The notes below the pieces were generated by a model, which was given only the letters and a program-made list of their open reading frames with translations, was not told the DNA's origin and searched no databases. Positions 10,691 to 22,364 of a stretch of DNA of 64,000 nucleotides are shown here, piece after piece. Source of the stretch: Aspidiotus rigidus (lineage: Eukaryota; Arthropoda; Insecta; Hemiptera; Diaspididae); contig JAVHKY010000054.1 of assembly GCA_035079385.1 (NCBI GenBank), positions 2,581,501 to 2,645,500 on the forward strand, in the 5' to 3' direction. Each line of letters starts with the position of its first letter. The first letter of the stretch is position 1. Made by a program: the position numbers and the translations under genes.

Positions 10691-12950
10691 TTAAAAATCT
10701 TCAATTGAAGCTTCAATTTGACTGCACACTGACTTTTATATATAACGAATTGACCCTTGTCGACTTCATCTGGACGTGATTTGTGACTTCAATCTGTAGT
10801 TGATTGATAGTCAATCCCCCACTCGATATCCAGTGCTTTGAAAAAGCAAACTGATCGACTTGAAATGCACGTCAAAATCCTCAATCAAAACTTCGAATTG
10901 ACTGCGCACCGACTTTGATATAACAAATTGACCCTCGTTGACCTCATCTATAGACTTTATTCATGAAGTCAATCTGTAGTTGATTAATAGTCAACCCCCC
11001 ACTCGATATCCAGTGCTTTGAAAAAGCAAACTGATCGACTTGAAATGCACGTCAAAATCCTCAAAACTTCGAATTAAGTGCGCACCGACTTTGATATAAC
11101 AAATTGACCCTCGTTGACTTCATCTATAAACTTTATTCATGACCTCAATCTGTAGTTGATTAACAGTCAACCCCCCACTCGATATCCAGTGCTCTGAAAA
11201 GTCAAACTGATCAACTTGAAATGAACGTCAAAATCCTCAATTAAAACTTCGAATTGACTGCGCACCGACTTTGATATAACAAATTGACCCTCGTTGACCT
11301 CATCTATAGACTTTATTCATGAAGTCAATCTGTAGTTGATTAATAGTCAACCCCCCACTCGATATCCAGTGCTTTGAAAAAGCAAACTGATCGACTTGAA
11401 ATGCACGTCAAAATCCTCAAAACTTCGAATTAAGTGCGCACCGACTTTGATATAACAAATTGACCCTCGTTGACTTCATCTATAAACTTTATTCATGACC
11501 TCAATCTGTAGTTGATTAACAGTCAACCCCCCACTCGATATCCAGTGCTCTGAAAAGTCAAACTGATCAACTTGAAATGAACGTCAAAATCCTCAATTAA
11601 AACTTCGAATTGACTGCGCACCGACTTTGATATAACAAATTGACCCTCGTTGACCTCATCTATAGACTATATTCATGAAGTCAATCTGTATTTGATTAAT
11701 AGTCAACCCCCCACTCGATATCCAGTGCTTTGAAAAAGCAAACTGATCGACTTGAAGTGCACGTCAAAATCCTCAAAACTTCGAATTAAGTGCGCACCGA
11801 CTTTGATATAACAAATTGACCCTCGTTGACTTCATCTATAAACTTTATTCATGACCTCAATCTGTAGTTGATTAACAGTCAACCCCCCACTCGATATCCA
11901 GTGCTCTGAAAAGTCAAACTGATCAACTTGAAATGAATGTCAAAATCCTCAATTAAAACTTCGAATTGACTGCGCACCGACTTTGATATAACAAATTGAC
12001 CCTCGTTGACCTCATCTATAGACTTTATTTATGAAGTCAATCTGTAGCCCCCACTCGATATCCAGTGCTTTGAAAAAGCAAACTGATCGACTTGAAATGC
12101 ACGTCAAAATCCTTAATTAAAACTTCGAATTGACTGCGCACCGACTTTGATATAACAAATTGACCCTCGTTGACCTAATCTATAGACTATATTCATGAAG
12201 TCAATCTGTAGTTGATTAATAGTCAACCCCCCACTCGATATCCAGTGCTTTGAAAAAGCAAACTGATCGACTTGAAATGCACGTCAAAATCCTCAATTAA
12301 AACTTCGAATTAAGTGCGCACCGACTTTGATATAACAAATTGACCCTCGTTGACTTCATCTATAAACTTTATTCATGACCTCAATCTGTAGTTGATTAAT
12401 AGTCAACCCCCCACTCGATATCCAGTGCTCTGAAAAGTCAAACTGATCGACTTGAAATGCACGTCAAAATCCTCAATTAAAACTTCGAATTAAGTGCGCA
12501 CCGACTTTGATATAACAAATTGACCCTCGTTGACTTCATCTATAAACTTTATTCATGACCTCAATCTGTAGTTGATTAATAGTCAACCCCCCACTCGATA
12601 TCCAGTGCTCTGAAAAGTCAAACTGATCGACTTGAAATGAACGTCAAAATCCTCAATTAAAACTTCGAATTGACTGCGCACCGACTTTGATATAACAAAT
12701 TGACCCTCGTTGACTTCATCTATAAACTTTATTCATGACCTCAATCTGTAGTTGATTAATAGTCAACCCCCCACTCGATATCCAGTGCTCTGAAAAGTCA
12801 AACTGGTCGACTTGAAATGCACGTCAAAATTCTCAATCAAAACTTCGAATTGACTGCGCACCGACTTTGATATAACAAATTGATCCTTCTTGACTTCATC
12901 CTGACTTTGACTTGTGATGTTCATCTGTAGTTGATTCATAGTCAACTCCC
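10691..12950 (+). repeat. 176/180-bp satellite array, about 12 monomers with dimeric higher-order structure
   Basis: The anchor ACTCGATATCCAGTGCT occurs at 10821, 11001, 11177, 11357, 11533, 11713, 11889, 12053, 12233, 12413, 12593 and 12773. Steps are 180, 176, 180, 176, 180, 176, 164, then 180 four times. Two monomer types alternate in the first half: one with TTTGAAAAAGCAAACTGATC and one with CTCTGAAAAGTCAAACTGATC. Together they make a 356-bp dimer. The last monomer decays after about 12890. Monomer length is close to that of many centromeric or heterochromatic satellites, but function cannot be inferred from length. Confidence 0.97.
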
Positions 12951-13559
12951 TCTCACCCCAAATTCTCGCCGAATTCTTCAGAGTCTGTCTATTTGGTGAC
13001 TTTGCTGATCATAGGCAGGATGTAAAATCATGATTGAATCGAGATCTGACAATATATATTGACGTCAATTTACCCACGGCTGTACGAAGGCTTTACTAGT
13101 GTGAGGTGAAGGATGAGGGAAAGAGAATTCTTCCAATTGGTGGAAACGTTAATTTGTCGAGACTTTTCTTTTTCTCAAGACGGGAAATCTTGTCTGACGT
13201 GGAGCAGAAATTCTGTACTTCACAAAACGAACAATAGTGTTAATTTGCATGACGTTTGAAATCAGAGTATTGACGCCAGCTGAAAGCCTAAAACCAAATT
13301 AAGCTGACTTTTACTGATAAGAGAGAAGCTGAAAAGTCAAAACAAGCCAAATTTTTTCAGCTGTTTTGCATTCCTACCAAATGGGAAAATACATTGCTTG
13401 AGTGTTCAAGTTTTAAGTTCAACCGCTCCAGAGAGGCTGTACCAAAAATACCAAAGAATTGACAAAGATAAGATTAGTTCCGGTTCACTTCAGCCGTTCA
13501 GCGCAGAAGCCTGTAGCTGTAGTGCACTCAACTGGAGATGAACACAAACTGGAGAATAG
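12951..13559. other. Non-coding DNA with AGCTGAAAAGTC-type repeat remnants
   Basis: Around 13260-13360 the words CAGCTGAAAGCC, AAGCTGACTTTTACTGATAAG and GAAGCTGAAAAGTC resemble the interior of the hAT-like element at 21763-22356, which carries AGCCGAAAGC and TTTTTACTGATAAGACAG. This suggests a decayed relative. No coding frame is supported. Confidence 0.45.
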
Positions 13560-14025
13560 CAAAAAAAAAAAAAAAAAGTTTTTTTCCAGTTTAGAACAGA
13601 TTTTATGTTTGAAACGTGTTTATCAATGATGGTTTTTAATTCCTTGTTTAAAACACATTTAAATGTTTTAAACATCGTTTAAAACCGTTTTAAATCATTC
13701 AATTATTGTTTGGGACACATTTTTGGAGTTTTAACTATCGTTTTTAACACATTTTGAATGTTTTGAACATCGTTTAAAACAACGTTCTATTTTTTTTTTT
13801 ACTTTTTCAACCTAGGAAAAATTGTCAAATATTCATTTTTAGTGAAGAATAATAATGAAAATATGGCAAAAATTAAGCTTTTTAAAGTTTTTTAATGTAT
13901 CGAAAAAAATAAGTTTGAAACAAAAAATCATGTTTTAAACGTATTTACTTTTAAAACACAATTTTGATTATTTGTGTGTTTTAAACACGTTTCAAACACC
14001 GTTTGCTTAAAACATCGTAACCCTG
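13560..14025. mobile_element. Possible hAT-like remnant built of GTTTTAAAC words
   Basis: The right end reads, on the minus strand, CAGGGTTACGATGTTTTAAG, a hAT-style terminus. The 8-mers outside the ends, GAGAATAG (13552-13559) and GGGAATAG (14026-14033), match at 7 of 8 positions. The interior is packed with GTTTTAAA(C/A)-type words in both orientations. The left terminus starts in a long A run and does not match the right end well, so the left boundary is tentative. Confidence 0.4.
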
Positions 14026-14033
14026 GGGAATAG

Positions 14034-14729
14034 GTACCTTCAACAATATTGACAAAGGCCCAATTCTACTGATCGTTACATCTGGCCTTAAAATCAGTCG
14101 AAAATTAGCTGAATTTAGCAAGCTAAATTTAAAAAAAAATCGAAAGTCAAATTCTTTAAGCTCGTAAGTTCAAGCCGAAAGCCGAAGTACTCGGTTTGAA
14201 ATAGTTCCTGTACAATGTGTTCTATAATGTAATTTAGTCCACTCATATTATAGATGAAAAAATAGTGTAAGTACGGAATTAATAGGGGACAGCTGAAATT
14301 TGGCTTATAAAAGTCATTTATCACCTTATACAACTTACTAGAAGTCACACTCGATATGATGTGCGCATTGTCCCCAGGGAACAAAAAAGTGCGGTCCAAA
14401 TTTTTTTTTCGTGATTTTCAGGGTGAATATCGATTTTTTGGGAAAAAGTCAAGAGACAAAAATTGTAGAGCGTCCAAAAATACATAAATAATGTTCTATT
14501 AAAAATTTTCGTGCGATGTTTCATTCTTGAATAAATGAAGGATAAAAGTTGGATAGTTGTGGAAGTAACACATGATGTTATGCTTGTCACCCAAGATGCA
14601 AGTCGACGCATGCGTCACTTACCCATTGTCAGTTCCAAGTAATAGGCGAGCGTTATGAAAATTGAATAGATTAACCTGTCTTTGTTGATCGTGTTTTTTT
14701 TTCTTTTTTTTTGTGGGGGGGGGGAGAGA
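14034..14729. other. Non-coding DNA with decayed repeat fragments
   Basis: Around 14095-14200 there are AGCTGAATTTAGC and AAGCCGAAAGCCGAAG words again related to the 21763-22356 element. The two overlapping minus-strand frames at 14115-14611 lack any recognisable domain. A G9 run occurs near 14716. Confidence 0.4.
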
Positions 14730-15295
14730 TTTCAAACTCTGAACCTCTACAGAAGGAAGACTTAGGAAAATTTGGCAGAAATAATTTTGAGCTCTGCACC
14801 TATACTAAAAAGGATATTGAAGTTGCTGTCTGAATCTCTACAGGAGAAAGACTTTAAAAAATTCGTGCTCCAAATTCTTCTTCAGCAGGAACTTGAGAAA
14901 AATTTCAAAAGGGGTAGGAGAAGGAGTTGAGAAAATTTCAAGCTCTGAACCCTAAGGCAAAGATTCTTATGATTTTTGCGCTCTGAATCTCTTAAGGAAG
15001 AGAGGCCTTGGAAAAATTTTGAGCTTAAATCCTCCACAGGGAGAGGGAAAGAGGGAAGAGTGAATTTTGAGCTCGGAAGTCTCGTACAAAACGAGATTTG
15101 AAAAAATTTCGTGTTCTGAAACTCTACACAAGGAAGATTTGGAAAAATATTGCGCTCTTAATGTCTATAGAGAGACGATTGGGCAGAATTTCCAACTCTG
15201 AACCCGTATTACGAAGAACTTGGGAAAACTTCACACGTTAAATTCCTGTAGAAGAGGACTTCTAAAGAATTCGAGTTTTGAACCTACATAGAAGA
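14730..15295 (+). repeat. Decayed 45-bp minisatellite family, distant block
   Basis: Read on the plus strand, GGAAAAATTT, GAGCTCTGAA and TCTATAG(A/G)AGGA-type words recur every 50-70 bp, as in the 2.7-5.1 kb region but in the opposite orientation. Examples lie near 14760, 14935, 15010, 15120 and 15220. The family is therefore dispersed over at least 12 kb of this window. Confidence 0.55.
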
Positions 15296-16100
15296 AAGCA
15301 GTAGCGTAGCCAGAAGGTTTTTCTGGGAGAGGCTTTAAGAAATATTTAAAAAATTATCTTCTCGATTGTGTAATAATCGACTATCAGAATCGAGAGATCG
15401 ATTCTTTCGAGGTCGATTGAACCGTCTTTAGATTCTTCATCACAGTTCTTAATCGTAATTTCATATATGCTCTCCTAAATCAACTACCTTCTATGTATGT
15501 ATCTTGAGTCCTGATTTCATTTAAACGATCTTTGTCTTCTTGGCCATCAGCCTGTGATTGACGTATTTCTTCAAGAGTTGATAATATAATATTCGTCAAA
15601 AAAGCTGCGCTTTTGGCCTATAGCTCAATGGCATTACCCGTTTCTTTTAGTTTCTTCTCGTGAGTACACATGGTCCCATTTTAAAATTGCCTCGGATAAA
15701 AATTCAGTAGATATAGAGCTTGGTTTTCAACGTGACTTAATTTCCTGATAATTTTCATATTCCTGTTCTGTGGCCAAATCCTGACCACAGCGACATGAAC
15801 AGGAAATCCCACATCAACTAATTGTATAAACGTTAGAATTTTGAGAAAGCTGCCTTTTCGTTTTGGGTGGATTTCCGTGATGTTATTCAAATATACTGAC
15901 GACTTCGGTGAACGCACAATAAAGTTCATCAAAGATAATGAGAAGAGGAATCCTATTTGTACTTAAGGTGGTGCTCCTTGACCTCCTGCTTTTTGATGAG
16001 CTCAAAAATCAATCTACAACTTTTCATGTCCATCATTAAAGGTGTTGAGATAGTATAGATGAAAAAAGAAAGTACCCGAAGAATGACAGAATAATTAAAA
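15296..16100. other. Non-coding DNA beginning with a lone TIR-like sequence
   Basis: CAGTAGCGTAGCCAGAAGG at 15300 looks like the terminus of a DNA transposon, but no matching partner with a target duplication was found nearby. The rest has no recognisable gene; the minus-strand frame at 15681-15932 lacks known motifs. Confidence 0.4.
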
Positions 16101-17250
16101 ATTTCGACGCACTAAGACGCGGTTTTTCCTTCTACCTGTGCTGCCTAATCGCCTAATTCGTATTTGGAAACCAATGCGCGGCTTCACTTTCCCAAAATTC
16201 ACGAACTGCGATTATAAGCGTCGCAGATGACATTAATAACCCGATCACGACTTATTCGCTATCGCATTCCAGCGTATACGCGCCCGTTCCTGCGCCCCGC
16301 CGCAGACCTGACCATCAGCGATCGTGCCAGAATACTCTCGTCAATTTTCGCTCGTTCTTATAATCATTGTCATAGCGCACGATAATGTCGATTTCGCCGC
16401 GTGTCGTCTTCTAATCCTTAAAGTAATTCCCTTAGGTGCAATCATGATCAAAACAGCGCAATTGCTTCTCGCACCTCGTATACAAAGATATCAAAAAAGT
16501 TCCTCTCCCTCGTGACGACGATATCTAGACGATGCGGTCGTACTGCGCGAATTTATTTCATTCGTCAATGGTATTTTATATTATATATATGTATCCTCTT
16601 CGTCGTTTTTTTACGAGAAAAGAGCGTCCGTAGGTATTTTCCTCTTCTGCCTCGTGTATATACATTTTACGTCTTTACAAATTTCTTTATGATTGAGGTT
16701 TTAGTCCTTTTTCTATATTGGAGAGCAATGTCACAATGACGTTCACTGAAATATGTACGGAAGACCGAGAACCTCTTTCGTCTTCCCCCGGCGTCGACGC
16801 CGTCGCTATCGCTCGAACGTTGTTAACCTGCCTCTGGCTTATAGCGTCTATTACGTGCTTGGAATTCGAAATCGAGAAGCTCGGAATTCGATAGATAGGC
16901 GAAGCTTTCCGTTAACTTTACTCCCTAAGTCATCTATACGTGCAATCGTATGCTGTATACGTTGCGATAGTGTACGCAAGCACTTCGTGGATTAAACGGT
17001 AAATCAAGACAAATCATCATTCCTCGACGCAGGGAAAAAGTCCGCGTATACGTATTCGCTGTATAGATTGTGTATATCTTATGCGTAAATTCCACCCCAA
17101 GGATAGAATTACTATTTTCCCCCTCTCGCGTGTCACCGAGACAAAAACTCATTGCCTCGTTCGATGATGATTAATTAATATCGATTTCTTTAGCGCGTTT
17201 TTGTCGTAACACGATTGCGATAGTGGAATTTTCAAGATATCAGGAACGAA
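16101..17250. other. Unique-looking, CpG-rich non-coding island
   Basis: Sequence complexity is high and CpG is frequent, for example CGTATACGCGCCCG near 16274. Several frames of 60-80 residues overlap on both strands but none has a domain, a repeat or a sensible splice context that I can defend. Confidence 0.5.
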
Positions 17251-18431
17251 AATTTAGATCTTTGAACTTTGGTCTTGATAGATTCTCTTCCAAGGAAATT
17301 CTTAACAAAATAGAGAAAGCGAATCAAATTATTGGATGAATTCGACGAATGCTTCTGAGATCGTTAGTCTTGTATTGTACATCGTATTAGTTTAGGAATA
17401 TCAGACGAGTAGAACCTCCACTATCGATAAAACTACTTTCAAAAAGTTTGCGTTAGAACGAAGGACAATAGGGAAATATTTTCCTGAGAAAAGAGAACAG
17501 CAATCAAGCAGCTGTAGAGAAAAGAATTTTCAAATTTAATCTTCATACACTCAAGCACAGCACAACACAAGAATCTATGTGGACCAACTGTCTCGCTCAG
17601 TAGGTCGCGATAGACCTGTCGAAAAATCACGAACTATTTATATTTACGTTTCACGATTAGGTTTGACTAGAAAAATATGAATATAAATAGAATCTGGACG
17701 TGACGATGAATGAATGAAGTAGCTGACTTTTCTTCGCGTTGAAAAATATTTCTTTTATTCTACTCAATTTTTTTATGCTTTTCAACTACTGTAGAATTAT
17801 TAGCACGAGGAAAATGAGGAAGGCCCTGAGACTACATTTGAGGGTAAAAGTAAGCGAAGCGTGGATAGTTAGAAGAGACCGAACGTATCGGAATTGTTAA
17901 AGGGTAGATGGAAGACTTGAAGAGACGGAGTGAGAGAGGCGGATATTATTAAGAGTGGGATATGAAAAGAGGTGGTGAACAAACATACTAAAGTGTTGGC
18001 AGCATTCGCAGGAGGGTGTGGAAAAGATAGGAATGGCTGAGATGTGTGGGACGATTTCTTCACGACGGGTAGTTTAATTAGAGGAAGTCCAGGATAGAAT
18101 CTTCCGGCGGCCTGGCCTGGATACGAGGAAGGAAGGATGGGGATGAATGTCCTTTTCTCTCAAATATTTTTCATTAAATTTCACATGAAGAAATTATTTC
18201 GATGAAAATCCAAGTCAAGGAGGAAGATTCATCTCCACAAATCCCCTTAGCTACGCCACTGATCCTGTGAAGACGAGGAGGAAGGATAAGGCAGATGAAA
18301 CAAAGCCTTAATTTTGGTCTTAAAAACCCTACAGGTGAAAACGTAAATTCAAAGTAGGCGTGAGTGTCGGTTTAAGAGAGGGTGAGAAATTACCTACTGA
18401 TGAACTTATAATTTTTTTCCTAGCCTTGGAT
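17251..18431. other. Non-coding DNA with dispersed-repeat pieces
   Basis: The part from about 17860 to 18110 resembles 21005-21265: both contain GAAGA(C/G)-type stretches, GAGTGAGAGA, TGTTGGCAG and GATAGTT blocks in the same order. A TIR-like sequence, the reverse complement of CAGTGGCGTAGCTAAGGGG, lies at 18244-18262. No gene is supported. Confidence 0.45.
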
Positions 18432-18441
18432 TCACCATTTG

Positions 18442-20013
18442 AGATCCGACCAGTTCACCGAAAGATTTTTCACCGAGTAAGTCTTTTTGAAGGAATGTAC
18501 ACATCACCGACAGGAAAGTTCACCTGTCTATTTTTTTTTCACTGTGAGGAAAGTTGATCTTCCTTTTTTGAGTTCACCAAAACCGACGACGAAATTCACC
18601 TTCTTCAATCAGCTGTTCGACTTTTATTTGATGCTTTGATATACCAAATTTTATTCATAAAATTATTTAAAGAAATAATAATTTAATAAAAAAAATTTAT
18701 TTAATTAAATTAATACTATTTTAAATCAAATAGTTGAATTAAATTAATAAATTACATTTTATTATTAAATAATTATAATTTTTAAAATTTATTAAATCAA
18801 TTTATTTATTTAAAATTTTGTTTAAAAATGTTGATAAATAATTTTTCCTTCAATAAAATTATTATTTAAAAACTATATTAATTTGAATTATTTATTTTTT
18901 TTTCAAAATTAAATTCAATTAAAATATAAAAATAAATAATACTTGAAAATATAAGAAATAATACAAAATTTAATTTTATCAAATAATAATATCAAAAATA
19001 AAATTATTAAATTGAGCTGTTCAACTTTTATTTGATGCTTTGATATATCAAATTTTATTTATAAAATTATTTGAAGAAATAATAATTTAATAAAAAAAAA
19101 TTATCTAATTAAATTAATACTATTTATAAATTAAATTAGTTGAATTGAATTAATAAATTATATTTTATTATTAAATAATTATAATTTTTGATATTCATTA
19201 AATCAATTTATTTATTTAAAATTTTGTTTAAAAATTTTGATAAATAATTTTTATTTCGATAAAATGATTATTTAAAAACTATATTAATTTGAATTATTTT
19301 ATTATTTTTTTTTTTTCAAAATTAAATTCAATTAAAATATAAAAATAAATAATACTTGAAAATATAAGAAATAATATAAAATTTAATTTTATTGAATAAG
19401 AATATCAAAAATAAAATTAATAAATTGAGCTGTTCAACTTTTATTTGATGCTTTGATATACCAAATTTTCTTTATAAAATTATTTAAATAAATAATAATT
19501 TAATAAAGAAAATGTATTTAATTGAATTATTACTATTTATAAATCAAATTAGTTGAATTAAATTAATAAATTATATTTTATTAATAAATGATTATAATTT
19601 TTAATATTTATTAAATCATTATTCATTTAAAATTTTGTTTAAAAATTTTGATAAATAATTTTTATTTCAAAAAATTAATGATTATTTAAAAAGTATATTA
19701 TTTTAATTATTTTTTTTTTTTTTCAAAATTTAATTCAATTAAAATACAAAAATGAATAATACTTGAAATATAAGAAATAATATAAAATTTAATTTGATTA
19801 AATAAAATATCAAAAATAAAATTATTAATTAATTGATTTTTTATTATTATTAAACTTGAATTGAACTGATTAATTAACTTCATTAATAAAAATATAATCA
19901 AATTTTGTCGGTGAACTTTCGTCACGGTGAACACCAGATGAACTTTCTGTAGGTGAATCTTAATAGGTGAATTTTCTTAGGTGAAAAATCTTTCGGTGAA
20001 ATACCCCAGTCAC
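18442..20013. mobile_element. 1.57-kb non-autonomous element with TTCACC-cluster ends and AT-rich tandem core
   Basis: Facing inverted repeats TTCACCGAAAGATTTTTCACC lie near both ends (about 18454 and 19980). Further TTCACC words cluster on the left and GGTGAA words on the right, which is what repeated transposase-binding sites would look like. The 10-mer TCACCATTTG flanks both sides (18432-18441 and 20014-20023). A 9-10-bp target duplication would fit Mutator-like elements, though the outermost bases of the two ends match poorly. The core is the AT-rich triplication listed separately. There is no transposase frame. Confidence 0.75.
18611..19840. repeat. Three AT-rich tandem units of about 404-413 bp
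   Basis: AGCTGTTC(A/G)ACTTTTATTTGATG starts at 18611, 19015 and 19428, each followed by the same order of AT-only words. The units are extremely AT-rich and differ by scattered substitutions and small indels. They fill the interior of the surrounding inverted-repeat element. Confidence 0.9.
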
Positions 20014-20023
20014 TCACCATTTG

Positions 20024-20505
20024 GAGTGATATTTGCACTGTTTTATGGAAAATTTGGGCCCAATTAGGGATACTAATGATCATTCTTTGCACAGTGACGA
20101 ATTAGAGTGACCTGTCTCCTCCCTCCCCCCTTGCATAAATTCCTCATTTTTTAACGTTCTTTCAGACTATAATTTTTCCCTCTTTCCTCGCTTTATTTCA
20201 ATTCGCACAACCAGATTGTTTTTTGATTTTTTCAATTATGAATGCGGCGAGTGCCGAAAAATTTTGACCTCCGCGAAATTCATCAGCATCAATATCTTCT
20301 GGAGGGTGTTTTGAACAAGATTTTACTATAAAATTTCAGAGCAAATTTTTCAGTTCTGAGGAGGATTATTTCCAAATCTCCCCCCCCCCCCCGTAGATAC
20401 GCTACCTTCTTTGTCACATTTATTTGTATCGTCGCATTTGTAAAGCACTTCCAACACTTCTACAGAAAGGAATTTTTTTTTTAACGAGTTTCTGAGGGCT
20501 CGGAG
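20024..20505. other. Non-coding spacer between two mobile elements
   Basis: No gene is visible. It contains a C13 run near 20379-20392 and a long T run near 20472-20482. Confidence 0.5.
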
Positions 20506-20509
20506 TTAA

Positions 20510-20989
20510 GGATGTGCTTTACTCGTGAAAATATACTCGTAAAATATGGTCCCGAAAATCACATTTTACTGCTCGGATTTTTAACGGATCTTTCTGAATA
20601 ATTGAAATCTTTTCCAGAAAGGTCCAACCAGGAGCGCTATCGAAGCAGAATTTTCAAATTTTTTCTTATACTTTCTCAATTAAACGTTAAAATTGGTAAA
20701 AATTTGTCTATTTTCTGACGAGAGTGAAATTCTTCTGGAGCCAAAATTCAGGATTCTGTTCCGATAGCGCCTTTCGTTGAACCCTCCTGTACAACATTTC
20801 CAAAGATCGGAAAAATTCGTCGGAACCTTGCGAAATCATTCCTCGTCATTTGTTACGAGGACCACCCACACACGCCCGACAAGCATCGCGTAGTGACCGC
20901 TGGCTTCCCGAACCTTGCAGAGTTTCTGGGGGTGTTTATGCAACTTATCGTACACCGTTTCGGAGTTCCCGAACAAGTAAAGCACACCC
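20510..20989. mobile_element. TTAA-flanked MITE, copy 2
   Basis: The element starts GGATGTGCTTTACTCGTG and ends with the reverse complement of GGGTGTGCTTTACTTGTTC. TTAA flanks both ends (20506-20509 and 20990-20993). The interior closely matches the copy at 6207-6644, including CATTTTACTGCTCG and ACGGATCTTTCTGAATA, but carries an extra roughly 60-bp stretch near 20600-20710. The minus-strand frame that crosses its right end is not a gene. Confidence 0.87.
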
Positions 20990-20993
20990 TTAA

Positions 20994-21754
20994 TAACTGG
21001 ACAAAAATAAGAGAAGCTCATGTACTTGAGAGATGTTAGTGAATTGTTCCAAAGGGCTGTTAGGAGACGTGAAGAAACAGAGTGAGAGACGTGAATACCT
21101 TCGAGAGTGGCACACAAAAAGTAATGTTGGAACAGATACGTTCCCATGTTGGCAGTATCAACGGGAGAAAAAACAGTACAGTTCTAGTAAAAGATGGGAT
21201 TAGATGAGACTTGGGTGACCAATTGTGGGGGTGAGAATGATTTCTCCATGACAGATAGTTCGGTGGGCGGGAGTTCAGTGGCCGACTTATTGTTGATTGC
21301 TCCAAGTTTTCATGAATACTGAACTTGCCAGGAATCGAGTATCAGGGATCGGTAATAGTTTTTGTAGTCGTAGGCAGGAGTGAGTACCGGATCCGACATT
21401 TTATAGGAGAGAAGGGAATCGTCAGCGTCAAAATCAACCTCGTCATGTTCCAGGAAGTTGATATGACTTGGAATCCAGAGGAGGGAGATTGACGTTGAGG
21501 TTGGAAATTATGATACCTCCTCCTCATCCAGGTCAGCTATCATTTTCCCCTCTTCTCTTCAGTCGAAATTGTTTGAAGTTTCCTGATGGCGTCACACTCT
21601 GATACGCTTTTCTAGAATCACGCCCTCTTTTAGTTTGGCTATATCCCCCTCTGCACTGGCGGTTGAAATTTCTCCAAGTCTTTCTGATGACATCGTAGAG
21701 ATTTCGGTTAATTATAAGACCGTCAGTCGAAGCTGGCGTCACACTCTGATAAGC
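20994..21754. repeat. Dispersed repeats, including the host sequence of the hAT-like insertion
   Basis: The first part resembles 17860-18110. From about 21540 to 21754 the sequence carries GGCGTCACACTCTGATA twice, and GTTGAAATTTCTCCAAGT followed by CTGATGACATCGT. That second set of words recurs at 22390-22460, on the other side of the inserted element. No coding region is supported. Confidence 0.5.
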
Positions 21755-21762
21755 CTTTTTAG

Positions 21763-22356
21763 CAGTGTACTGCAGCCAGCCGAAAGTTGAAAGCCGAATT
21801 CAGCCGAATTTTTACTGATAAGACAGAAGCCGAAAGCCAGCTTTAAGCGCACCTTTGGAGGTCGAAAGCTGAATTCAGCCAAATTTTGTTGGCTAGCTTT
21901 CGGCTCTTCTGAGTTTCGAAAAGTTTGTTCAAAACCATGTTTTTTTATTGAGAAAAAATTGAGAAAACTTGTACCAGTGTTACGTCTTTTCCACACGTCA
22001 GTTTTTTGTTTTTTTGCCAGTGTTGAAGAAGTGACAAACTAACTAAAAGCCAATTGCCCCGATTCGTCGAGTTCAATCACTTTCACTTCTTTTCTTTTAC
22101 TGTTTTATTGAATTCCGGTAGTTCGTCTTTTTCTGGCATTTGGAAATGGCATTTTAACATTATTTCATTAAGTTTCAGCTTTGATTTTTTTTTGACTTCT
22201 TGTATCTCTAACAGAGAAACTTTTCTCTTGATCGTGTCCGATTTTTCCGTGGATTGAAAATCCGAAAGCCAGCTGAAAAGAAAACCGAAAGCTAGCCGAT
22301 TTTTTTTTTTTGAACAACCACAAGCCAAAGCTGAATCGTTTAGCTGCAGCACACTG
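21763..22356. mobile_element. hAT-like non-autonomous element with perfect 8-bp target duplication
   Basis: The ends are CAGTGTACTGCAGC and the reverse complement of CAGTGTGCTGCAGC, one mismatch apart. CTTTTTAG lies exactly outside both ends (21755-21762 and 22357-22364). An 8-bp duplication and CAGTG ends are the hAT signature. The 594-bp interior repeats GCCGAAAGC in both orientations near the ends and has no transposase frame. The insertion splits a dispersed repeat whose parts resume on either side. Confidence 0.9.
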
Positions 22357-22364
22357 CTTTTTAG

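Noticed and set aside
3425..12950. CRISPR-like arrays (45-bp and 180-bp repeats)
   Set aside because: The repeats abut directly with no unique spacers, have no associated cas-type genes, and lie in a eukaryotic setting. They are tandem satellites.
15300..18262. One large element bounded by CAGTAGCGTAGCC (15300) and the reverse complement of CAGTGGCGTAGC (18262)
   Set aside because: The outside 8-mers do not match, and the interior contains a unique-looking island and unrelated repeats. The two termini are more likely from separate truncated elements.
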